A program made the position numbers and the translations under genes. Below, in pieces: positions 24,076 through 64,000 of a stretch of 64,000 nucleotides of DNA (the first letter of the stretch is position 1; each line of letters opens with the position of its first letter). The DNA is from Mauremys mutica (taxonomy: Eukaryota; Chordata; Testudines; Geoemydidae): NCBI RefSeq assembly GCF_020497125.1, contig NC_059081.1, positions 58,238,768-58,302,767 of the forward strand. Direction: 5' to 3'. A model generated the notes under the pieces. That model worked only from the letters and a program-made list of their open reading frames with translations, had not been told where the DNA came from and did not search any database.

Positions 24076-24729
24076 CTATATGCATAGGCTCTCCCAACAT
24101 TCCATAATCCAGTGTGCAAACAAAGTCTGTTTCCTGAACTCTTATAAAACTTAGGCAAACCAAATCTGATTTTCACTGGGCTAATGAAAGGCACATCTAC
24201 AATCCAGGGAATAGGACCCATGCTGAATTCCAAGTTGTCATCACTTTTTCCTTGACCTAGAGCTGGTCAAAAAGGTCAATTTTTTTTCTCAGAAGAAAAG
24301 CTGTATTCCTCCCCCTATACTCACACTCCTTCCATGCTTGAAAATGGTTCAAACGTTTTGATAAAACCTTCAGAAAAGAATAGCTCACTGCCTCAAAAGC
24401 AAGTGCACTAAATTAAAAAAAAAATGTTATGGTCAAAACAGGTTAGTTTTTAAACTTCGAGTACTTGCCATGAGCTCATCTCTCAGGGAGGACACACAGT
24501 GTCAATGTGTGTGAAGAAATTGGGTTCACAAAGTTAGAAGTGACTAAAAACAACATAGCTGTCACATGCATAACTTAATTCATTGCTGCTATTGCCAGTT
24601 GTTTATAGCTTTTGAATTTCTTCCTCTAAAATATATTTTAAAATATGTACAGGCTTTTCTGTGGCTCTCGGTACTGTAGTATCTGAACATCTCTCATATA
24701 TTAATGAGTTTATCCTCACAACATGCCTG

Positions 24730-25035
24730 TGAGTTCAGGGAGCATTATCCTCATTTTACAGATTATTGTTATTATTACTATGCTTAATGGTTTGTATTCC
24801 CATGTATCTAGAAGCCCTAATCAGGGAACTGGACCCCACTGTCTTCAGCACTGTCCCCACATAGAACAAAATGATAGTCCCTGCCTAAAGATTTTACAAT
24901 CTAACTAAAGGGTGAATTGAGGCCACAGAGATTAAGTGGCTTCCCCAAAAATCACATAGAATGTCTGTGGCTGAGCAGGGACTTGAACCCAGATTCCCAA
25001 GCCCCAGTTCAGTAATTTAGTCACCAGACTCTTCT
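24730..25035 (-). mobile_element. tRNA-type SINE, minus orientation
   Basis: 'gagcattatcctcattttac', an attattgttattattacta stretch, 'gatagtccctgcctaaagat', 'cccaaaaatcacatagaatg' and 'gggacttgaacccagattcc' (B box complement near 24980) together read as a reversed turtle SINE with its 3' TTA-rich tail inside. Possibly two partly overlapping insertions. Confidence 0.55.
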
Positions 25036-25039
25036 TCCT

Positions 25040-27630
25040 TAGGTACCTATCACCTTAGCATCTCAGAGCCAAAGAGCAATAATGAATACAAAGCATAACT
25101 TGCCCCAAAAGGAGTTTTCCTCCCGTCTTTCCCCATATTCAATGGAACATGTGGATTCCTTTTATCTTTTAAGTGGGTGATGTTCTTAGGGAAAGGCTGT
25201 ATCGAGAGGGTGGGGTTTATATATAGATCCAATCAAAGCAGGTTTAGTTTCAGTCTTCTCTTCTCTGGCAGGGAATTTCATAACAGGGGTCCCAATGCTG
25301 AAAATGCTCTGCCCTTCCACAGCCCAGGTTTTAAGTCTGATACCAGGTGTCTCCAGCTGCATCATATCTGTGGAGTGCAACTGTCTCTGAGGGTCGTGGA
25401 GGATGAGGCAGTCTCCAAGGCTGTGGAATAAGGCCTGGGAAAATAAGGGAAATTTCCCTTTTAAACTTCTAGTCAATTAGGCCAAAATAATTCTTCCCAG
25501 GGAAGCCTGGTGAAGGGAGTGTTAATTGCCATGTTTATTAATCAGGGCTCCAGTATGAACGCCAAAAACTAGAAAGTACAGGGGGTATGTCTGTGCCTCC
25601 AGTAGAGGCCTTTTCAACTTCTATGCAACCTCTGAAGTGCCAGAAATCCCATTACATGAAGCCCTTGAAGTGGCTTAATGTGAACTTTTTATTCCCATTG
25701 TTCTCCAGTTCACATGTTGCGAGATTTCATCTTCCTGCTTCCTTCTTGTCAGGGGACAAGACTTTGACAATATGGATTTTATTGTGCACTCCCCTGCATC
25801 CCACTACTGCCCCTTGTCAATAGCAGAGAGGCCTGACACCACGCGAGCTAAAAACAGGAAATGACTATTCACTAAACACAAAGGCTTATGGATTTGTGCC
25901 TAACCGATTATTCCTAAGGGGACTCTTTAGGTGCTGACCCTGTATCTCCTCCAGTAGAAAACCAGATACCTTCCAGTGTACCCAATACAAACCAGTAAAT
26001 GCACTGTCTGGGGGCAGGTGTACTATATAGCCTCTTAATCTTCTCACATTCACAAGCACTATTTTTTCATACCAGCTGCCTCTTAAACTCTCAGTTAAGA
26101 TGGTGATTAGTGGTGGTGGTGGGGTGTCACAGTGGGAGCTTTCTTAAGAAGAAAAGGCTTTGATTGAGCCAATGAAAGCTGTTGCCAAGGAACCAGATGC
26201 TATGAACACACCACTCCAGCAGTGTAAGAATACAAACCATGTGAGTGCTGGACTGAGTGCATTTGGTGGCTGAGGCCTGAAAGATATCATTAACTCTTTC
26301 AGTACCTGGCAGAGCTCACACAATGGATCAAGAAGGTGGCAGTCTGTTAGAAAACTGTGAAGGGCCCAAGCATTTGCCAGTATCTCCCTATTCGACCATA
26401 CTGAGCCAAAAGAACAAAAAGGGAAAAACAACACCTCCAGTATCTGACTGACAGAGAGTTTAACAAACAAAAATAAACCATACATGATTAGTCAACTTCT
26501 CTTCAAAACAGCATTTAATTTTAAACAGTAGGGGGAACAATCAGATAAATCTAGAGATAACCCTATCCCATTAATAACCACCTTTATGTAAAAGGTGTTC
26601 CACGTTAGCTCTGATGTTCCAGTGTGTTCACAACTCAGTTCCTCTGCAAGAGGAATAGAATAGCTTGGATTCAGCTTTTCCCAGATCTGGCTTGGTTTCC
26701 AACACAAATGTTACCAATTTGAATTTTTATCTGATCAGCTGCCAGTTTGTTTCTATGTTGGCTTTCCACTCTGATTACTAGACAATCCTGTGTGATATTG
26801 ATAGTATATTTTTCTTAATGTAAATTCCACGGTGCTCTGCTGCCTGCACAGTAAAACACAGCTGAAGGCTTTAATTAAAAATCATGCCTACCATATGTCA
26901 AACCGTAAGTACTAATACTAAACTAACATCATGGTTTGGAAACCAAAGCTTTTTCAAACATGGGAGCCTTCTGCCCCATTTTGAAGCAGTTACATTTCGA
27001 AGACTGGATAGTTCTGAGGGTGGCAGTGATTGGACACAGACATTTTCAAAGGGCACGGGCCTGACTGCATTATTGCCTCATCATATTGCTTTAGCAGCAC
27101 AAAAGGGCAGCAAAGATTTTGGACACCGGGAGCCACTGGAGAACTGGTGCAGAAGGATCCTCAACTGCAAAGAAGCAGCATAACAGCTCTACTCAGTCCC
27201 CAGGGCAGGTGCCTGTGGCTTGGGGACAAGGGGCATAGTTATATCCACATTATGCTCCACCTGCTGGAGAGCACCCCTCATGACCATAGCCATCGGGATG
27301 TAAGTTAGTGTGGCCCAAGGGCTACTCTAACTTACTTCAGGGTTTCAGCATGACCTTGGTTGGCCCAAGAAAAAGGGAGCAAAACAAAAGTGGTTTAAAG
27401 TTCACTCCCATTCCTGCACCTAGCAGAGTTTGGCAGGAAGAGAGAATCAAGCCCTACATATTCACAACACAAAACTCACCACTGCAACGGACACTCAGCA
27501 TCCCTCTTATTGGCAGTCTCATCAGAGAGACCAAGGAGTGCATGGGTATAACAACTTTGTTACCGTCTCACCCCTAAAAATCGGTGGGGAAACATTCCCT
27601 ATGGTTGCCTGTGCTATTACCTATGTAATG
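25040..27630. other. intergenic sequence, no gene recognised
   Basis: No exon, RNA gene or clear mobile element could be supported. Open frames are at most about 110 codons and lack recognisable motifs. Confidence 0.4.
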
Positions 27631-27633
27631 TAT

Positions 27634-28016
27634 GCAGTGTTGTTGTAACCGTGTTGGTCCCAGGATATTGGAGAGCCTGGGAACTTAAATTCATAACTGT
27701 GCTAGACACTAAAAATCATGGATTTAATAAAGACACTGGATTTATGACTCATCACAATAATCTGTAACTCACTAACCCTCCTTTCTCTTACAAGGGGCAG
27801 AGGAGTTAACTGCCTACTTCACCTTGCATGGTCTGTTGAAACATATGTTAACTCCTTATCTGTTCTATCTTGTGTTTAGCTGAGACACCTTTCCCAAACC
27901 TGAAGAAGAGCTCTGAGCAAGCTCCAAAGCTTCTCTCTTTCATCAACAAAAGATTATTACCTCACCCACCTTGTCTCCCTAATATCCTGGCACCAACATG
28001 GCTACAATAACACTGC
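27634..28016. repeat. repeat pair in inverted orientation flanking about 290 bp
   Basis: The left arm 27634-27678 (gcagtgttgttgtaaccgtg, then 'ttggtcccaggatattgg') is the inverted counterpart of the right arm 27973-28016 (reversed: gcagtgttattgtagccatg, then 'ttggtgccaggatattag'). The right copy continues inward as the module seen at 16921. The arms may belong to two insertions or to one element with terminal inverted copies. Confidence 0.5.
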
Positions 28017-28019
28017 AAA

Positions 28020-31000
28020 CTGCAATTCACTTGAAAGAAATAAAACTTGATTAAAGAAATGAAAAGGTGGCTAACTGTGCAATAACCACCGTCCAGAGGG
28101 GAGAAATTGCACATCATTTGGGCATAGAAGGAAATATATGGCACCATCCATTCGGTTGCTACAAGCCCCTCAAGACTAGAAATCCTATTCTCACTGGACT
28201 AAGAACAGAAGAACCCACAGAATTCAAGAAACTACACACATTGGTTCTGATTCTTTACTGCCTTACACCTTGTGAATGTGTGGTAATTTACACTGGCACA
28301 AATGGGGGTAAAACACTACTAGAGCAGCATGGTAACATTCCACCCCTGTTTTGCATTGACTTTGTACAAGTGTAAATGACTAAGTTAGTGAAGCATCCGG
28401 CCTATTCTCTTGGGGGTACTGAACATTAAACACAGAGGTCCAAACACATCCCTGGTTTAACTCCCTTGAAGATGACTGAGTTAGACTGGGGATGAATTTG
28501 GCCCCAACATCTTAAACTCAAGCCACAAACCAAGAGGCAGTCAGTGTGTAGTGAACGAAGCAATAGTTTGTTATGCAAGAGCAGAGACCACAAAAAAGCA
28601 TGGGTGGTTTCAAGAGTGCTAAATACTTCATTAGGGATAGCTAAACATGCAACAGTCAGCATTGCTTGTGGGTTTAGTGAGGTCTACAATATTAGCTCTG
28701 TTATTCATCACACAGGGAAGCAGAATCCCCTTCACTTCCTATTAATAACTACTGCCTGGCCATATTGTACATCTGTTGTAGGGATAGAGCAGCTTTTTAA
28801 GCAGCGGTATATATAAAGCATATTGCAGTACTAAAAAGTACACTTTGCATTTATATAGCACTTTTACATCCCAAACAATTCCCAAGTGCTTTATCAGCTA
28901 TGGGCCAAACCCTGAGGTCCTAATTCAGTTGCAGTTCTGTCCTGATTTAGAAAAGGTCCCTGTTGCAGTCAGTGGGAGATACCTGAGTAAGGTCTTACTA
29001 AATTCTGAGTAAAGACCTCAAGATCTGAGATATTGTATGTATAAACACACATACATACATGTACAAGGATCGCTGCACCCATCCCTACTGCACATCATCT
29101 GTATGGTGGAATACAACTGTTTTACCGTGTTTTAAATAGTGATGTAATCCTTGTTTTTAAATAAAGCATTTAAAAAATAACAGTGTCTAGCAACAGTGCA
29201 CAACCATTTAGGTTAGGAAGTGAAGAATACCATATCTACTTGAATTTCAATAGGCAGAATATAATTATCCAAGTGAGAATTTGGCAGCATGTCAGAGCTA
29301 AGAACTGTCTCATAAAAGATCCCATACAATCTTCAGTGATTACAAGTGGTCTCTATGTCATCCCAAAGAGAGCACAGTGACCCAGGAAGCCATTCTGGTA
29401 CACTAGTTTAGCAGTGACTTGCAAGGAAAGTGCCAATTACTGCATCAACACCATGACTTCTGGTAGCATATAAGCCTCCTTTGGAGATCTCTCATCAAGG
29501 GTATTGAGCTGCTGCTTTGTTTGTGAGCTCTGACAGAAATCACAGGATGAGACAATATGGTTGCAGGCCACTAATCCTGTCTCAGGGCGGGTCTACACCT
29601 AAAAAGCTGCAGCAGGAGACAGGAGAGATTCTCCGGTGGGCATAGTTAATCCACTGATGCGAAAGGCAGTAGCTATGTTGAGGGTTAGGGCAGTATTGCT
29701 TGGGGTGGGGAGGGAGGGATTTTTCACATCCCCATGTGACATAGTTATACCAAAGTAAGTTTGCAGTGTGGAACTTGGCCTTAGTGTCACAAAGACATTA
29801 AAGATGCATTATAGTTCTCAGGTCAGAGAGTGAGATGAAAGCTTGAGCATGGCTATCAACCTTCCACAATATTCTAATCTGCCCCTGGTCAAAGACTACA
29901 GACATATCAACCCCAAATTATACATAAGCACACATCAAAAATGATATTAAAAGAACATTAAGTTGGCAAAGTCAAGCTCCAAAAGTTAACAAATGTCAGA
30001 ATTAAGGTTCCCTGTGCAATCTTAATTTGGCCACCTTCTGGGTATGCAATGCCACAGGATGGAATTGCTCTGGGGATCAATCAGGGTTGTGTGGTGAAGG
30101 AGGCTTACCTGCAGGACCTCTGCTTTGTTTGTTGCAGAAGTTGGAAGGTGTGTAGAGAAAAAGGCAGGGATTGCAGGACAAAGGAATGGTCTCGCGGGTA
30201 AGGCAGTTGAATGCTGCCTTGGTGAATTGGATTCTATCCCTGCTTCTGCCACGGCATTCCTATGTGAAGCTGGACAAGTCACTTACAGGAGACTTTTCAC
30301 AAATGGTCAATAATTGTTTGTGTTTCTGGGTACCTGACTTGAGGTCATGGGGGGCTGATTTGCAGAAGTGCTGAGCAATCCCTGCTGCAAGTGAAGTCAA
30401 GAGGAGCTGTGATTTGAACATCGAAAGTGCTATATAATGCTAACTACTCTGAAAAAATGAGGTCTTACGAGTCTCAAATTGGGCACCCAAAATCAGTGAA
30501 TGCTTTTGACCTTAATCTCTATGTGCCTTGGTTCCTCCCCCTGCTTTTCATTCAATCTGTCTCTCTCCCCCCACCCCACAACCCCCAGCCACATTCACTG
30601 TCCTCACAGGCTTCCAATCCCAATCTCCTCGTCCAGCCTCAGAGTCCTCTGCTGATTCCATGTCCCACTCTCTCAATCCTCTCCCCACATCTGGCTCCTC
30701 CTCCCCTCACTTAATGGCTCCTTCCCCCTGTCCCACAGGGTCCCCGTCTCCTTCCCCTTCTAGGCCCAGTCTGTCCCTATGCTCCTCACCTGATCTCAAC
30801 TACAGTTTTTCAAAGGCTATATTGGGCGGATTTTCACAAGAATTGCAAAAGGCACATCCCGGACACAAATGCCACCCTTCTGTCAAATCTGAAGTACCCA
30901 TTCCAAAGTAACAGGCTCTAGAGACTCTCAAAGAACATTTTTCACTAGCCTCATTCTCTGAAACAGCTCAACTGTTTTGGCCGAAATTAGAAATAAATAA

Positions 31001-33106
31001 ATAAATAAATAAATAACCCAGCCTGAGGCAGAAATCCAGTGAGCAAAATTTCAGCCCAAATGGTTAGTTTGTGAAATTTATAAGCAATGAAAACAGTCTC
31101 TTCTAATGGAAAGCGGTGACCAACCTTCACAGGCAGCGCTATCAGGCCATGCTTCCTTTTTAAAAGATACAACTTCAACCAGTCGGAATTAAGTGTGTCA
31201 TTCTAAGTATATGCTTTGAGTACCGCAGATACATTAGCTTCAATGAAGGACAAGATAGTTGTTTTTCCCAAGCAAATCTCTTGGGAAAGTCATTGTCTCA
31301 GTGAGATAGAGGCAATCTGGTGTAAACTGAAAAGATACTCAGAGCTCAGTAGAGCTACAGATTGTGACTCTGCTACACCATTGCATTACTCTGCATCTCT
31401 ATTGCTGTAACTTAATAAAGTTTAAATAAATGGAGTTACACTGGCATAGAACTGGTATAACACATTGGAGAATCCCAGCTCTAATTTTTTCAAAAAATAT
31501 TCCTTTTAGATTTAAGGTGACCATCAACGTCTATTAGAAAAATTCCAATCACAAAGACTTTTGATACCAGAGGTTAGGTAAATATAGCCCCATCTTACTT
31601 CATTAACTGATGTTTATAAAGCACTTGGGAGAACCATGGATGAAAACTACTATAGAAGGACAAAGTAGGAAATTAATCACAAGGTTTGGATCTGAATTCA
31701 GATACAGATTCTAATTCAAATCTGAATTTTTCCAACATATTTTGTGTCCTGAAGTATGGAACAACATCTGGATCTAGAACCGAAATTACCTCAAGTTTGG
31801 GAGGATTTGGATCTGGTGTTCCAGTGCAGATGTGTGTCTATTACCATTCTACCATGGAATGGTCCACTTCTGCCTGTCCAGGAAAGCTGATCTTCTGTTT
31901 GAAGGCTTATTTGATCTGTACACTTTCTATTGCCGTTTGTATACTGTAAAGCACTTTGAGCATAAGTTCCATGAAAGGCACTATATAAAATGAAGGTGAA
32001 AGTAGAAGGGCTGGAGCCAGCTGTAAATCTTTGTACATGGCAGCAGGGAGCACTTCTACAAGACTGATGCTGAAGTGCAGTTGACCGAATATACTGGTTT
32101 CAGGACTAACTGGATTATCCAGAGTGCATGTCCCATTAGTACAAACAGAAAATGTTTTTATCAAATGGTTACTCCCTTCCCTCTTGTTCCTCCTGAATGC
32201 TCACGGCAAATTAGGTAGTTTAGCAAGCAAGTTAAAGAAACAGAAACTTTCACCTGTATGAAAGATAAAGAAGTTAAGGATTTGCATACACATACACAGA
32301 AAGACAAATCACAAAGCAGGGAAAATGTCATCTCAGTTTTGATCGAGAGATTGGATTCTCAACCTTGGGTCGTGAACAGATCTGGGAGGCACACAACTCC
32401 TCTCTGTTTTATGGCTAGTTGGGAGGTTGATCCTGAAACCTTTTCCTGTTGTAATACAGGATCACTGTATGGAAAAGGCTGAGAACCAGAGATGTAGAGT
32501 CATCAGAGCCCTGCACAGACACAAATATGGGGGTAATGAGTGTTACACTAAATGACCCAGGTATTGGTCTCTTTCAGTTCTAACAATTCTGTGTCTCTAT
32601 TAACACCAGGGTTTACAAATAATGGAGGTTTGGGGGTTGCTGGGAAGAAAAAATAAAAAAGCTGTTGGAAGGATAATGTCGTTCCTTCAGCTAGGGGTGA
32701 TTATTGCATGGCAGTCTCTGCTCTTTCACACTGTCTCGCTGGTTTAAGGAACTTAATTTCCTTTTGCTGCCATAGCGACAGACAAACAACCTCTGATCAC
32801 AATAAAAAGGATGGTTGTGTTTCACAAATCCTTAGATGTACCAAAGCAACCAGAACAGAAGGAACAACAAGTGCACAGAACAGGCAGGAGAAAAGTAATT
32901 TGACTCCACTTAGAAATGTGAAGGAGACTGAGGACTCCGGAAACCCAGTGAGGCTTTTTTGCTATTCGGAGCTGCACATTAAGGAAGAGCTGATCTACAA
33001 ATTATCATATTTCATAACAAAGATCTTGTTTACAAAGCTCTCTTGCAGACTGCTCTGATAACAAGTTTACAGTTTTAGAGGCAAGATGAAAGGTCACTAA
33101 GGAAAA
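28020..33106. other. intergenic sequence before KIAA2012, scattered repeat scraps
   Basis: The segment contains a degenerate MITE-like stretch at 29583-29790 ('gggtctacacctaaaaagct' to 'cagtgtggaacttggcc'), a SINE scrap at about 30185-30295, an (AAAT)n tract at 30991-31015, and a MIR-like tail at about 31940-31995. No gene was recognised. The KIAA2012 promoter should lie at the right end, but I see no decisive TATA or GC box. Confidence 0.45.
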
Positions 33107-63148
<30,042 letters not shown>

Positions 63149-64000
63149 GTAACATGTTTGTAGCATGCATGGATTCTGTAATTATGTTTATCTGTTTGTA
63201 CTGTACGTGCTGGAGGGACACAATACTTTTGTTTTTAAAGCTCCAGAACTTCAGGATAAACTAACATGCTGGTTTTGACAGCAGCACTGGGAATTCTGGG
63301 AATTAATATTCAGTGTGTGCATGTTTCTAGAAAAGTTAGTTCCTGATATAAGATGCTACTGAAAAAACATGCCCATTATATGGATTCTTAGGACCTGAGA
63401 AGGGGAAGGGACAATACTTCCAGCAGGAAGGAGATAGCTACCCTATGCTGCAAACAGACATGACAAAGCCAGCACACACCAGTGGCATGCGCACAGGCAT
63501 GCCGGTTAAATACAAAGTCAGTAATTCACAGGGAGAAGCCAGTGATGGAACTAAACTCCAAATGCCTACAGTAAGAAAGTATAATTCAGTTAAAGTCAAT
63601 GGAATGGTGCCCATTTACACCAGGGAGTTATTTCATCCCATGTTTATTAAACACGTGCTCTTGCAAATCCACAGTTCCGTTTCTATGCCAGATAACATCA
63701 GGCAGCCAAAAGCAGTGATCAGTTAGTGTCAGCACCTGAAGTTGCCACTGTATCAGAAAGAAAAAAGATAATGGATAATTACCAAACTGGAACTTCATTT
63801 GCAGATGGTGGGTGGGGAGTGGCATGAGGGGCAGATGGAAAAGAAAATGCCAAACAAAGTGCATTTTTCATGTCATAATAGGCTCAGAAGAGTCACGTTC
63901 AGAAATACAAAAACTGTAACAAAAGTGCTGGATTTCCAGGCCGCCAAGCTTTGGAGGAATGGGGTTCAGAACTCAAAATCTGACCTGATCTGAAGGTCAT
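63149..64000. other. KIAA2012: KIAA2012 intron 10 or later, no certain exon
   Basis: After the donor at 63149 no further exon can be placed with confidence. A frame from 63392 is phase-compatible (see findings) but lacks family similarity. The remaining exons are expected beyond the window. Confidence 0.5.

Noticed and set aside
32708..33058. 116-codon open frame just upstream of KIAA2012 exon 1
   Set aside because: No family similarity. It ends in a stop before the KIAA2012 ATG, and an in-frame stop at 33098 separates it from exon 1.

Overview
The window looks like a vertebrate nuclear chromosome, most probably from a turtle; a crocodilian or another archosaur relative is less likely. Three things point that way. 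There is one intron-less vertebrate Frizzled gene inside a GC-rich island, long AT-rich non-coding flanks, and a repeat load of CR1 LINE 3' ends, tRNA-type SINEs and many short hAT, Harbinger and Tc1/mariner-type non-autonomous DNA transposons. No bacterial, plasmid or CRISPR-like feature was seen.

Layout. 1-3780 is upstream intergenic sequence with an L2-like LINE scrap and a CR1 tail. 3780-4621 is the probable promoter and 5' leader of FZD7 (GC box, two CCAAT boxes). 4622-6301 is the complete single-exon FZD7 gene (559 residues), followed by a long 3' UTR with a convincing poly(A) signal at 8158. 8181-33106 is about 25 kb of intergenic DNA in which I recognise only repeats. Several of these are hAT-type elements with intact 8-bp target-site duplications.

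From 33107 to beyond the right edge lies a second plus-strand gene split into small exons. Ten exons could be placed by homology, splice sites and reading phase: 33107-33193, 38589-38873, 48286-48448, 49574-49726, 54207-54403, 56672-56897, 57294-57421, 59159-59327, 61341-61592 and 62957-63148. Together they encode 617 codons plus one base with no stop, and all nine junctions are phase-compatible. The product resembles the vertebrate protein KIAA2012, whose gene lies next to FZD7 on human chromosome 2q33. The order here is therefore consistent with conserved synteny. The 3' end of the gene lies outside the window.

The two genes have no obvious functional link. FZD7 is a Wnt receptor at the plasma membrane, while KIAA2012 has no established function. 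The introns of KIAA2012 hold most of the remaining repeats, including a reverse-transcriptase-bearing CR1, a broken Harbinger transposase and several MITEs. I found no convincing new biological system. The most useful results are the exon reconstruction hidden among short ORFs, two in-phase tandem NAGNAG splice acceptors, a pure-C polypyrimidine tract, and a set of DNA-transposon insertions with readable ends. Family names for repeats rest on recognition of motifs by eye, not on a database search.
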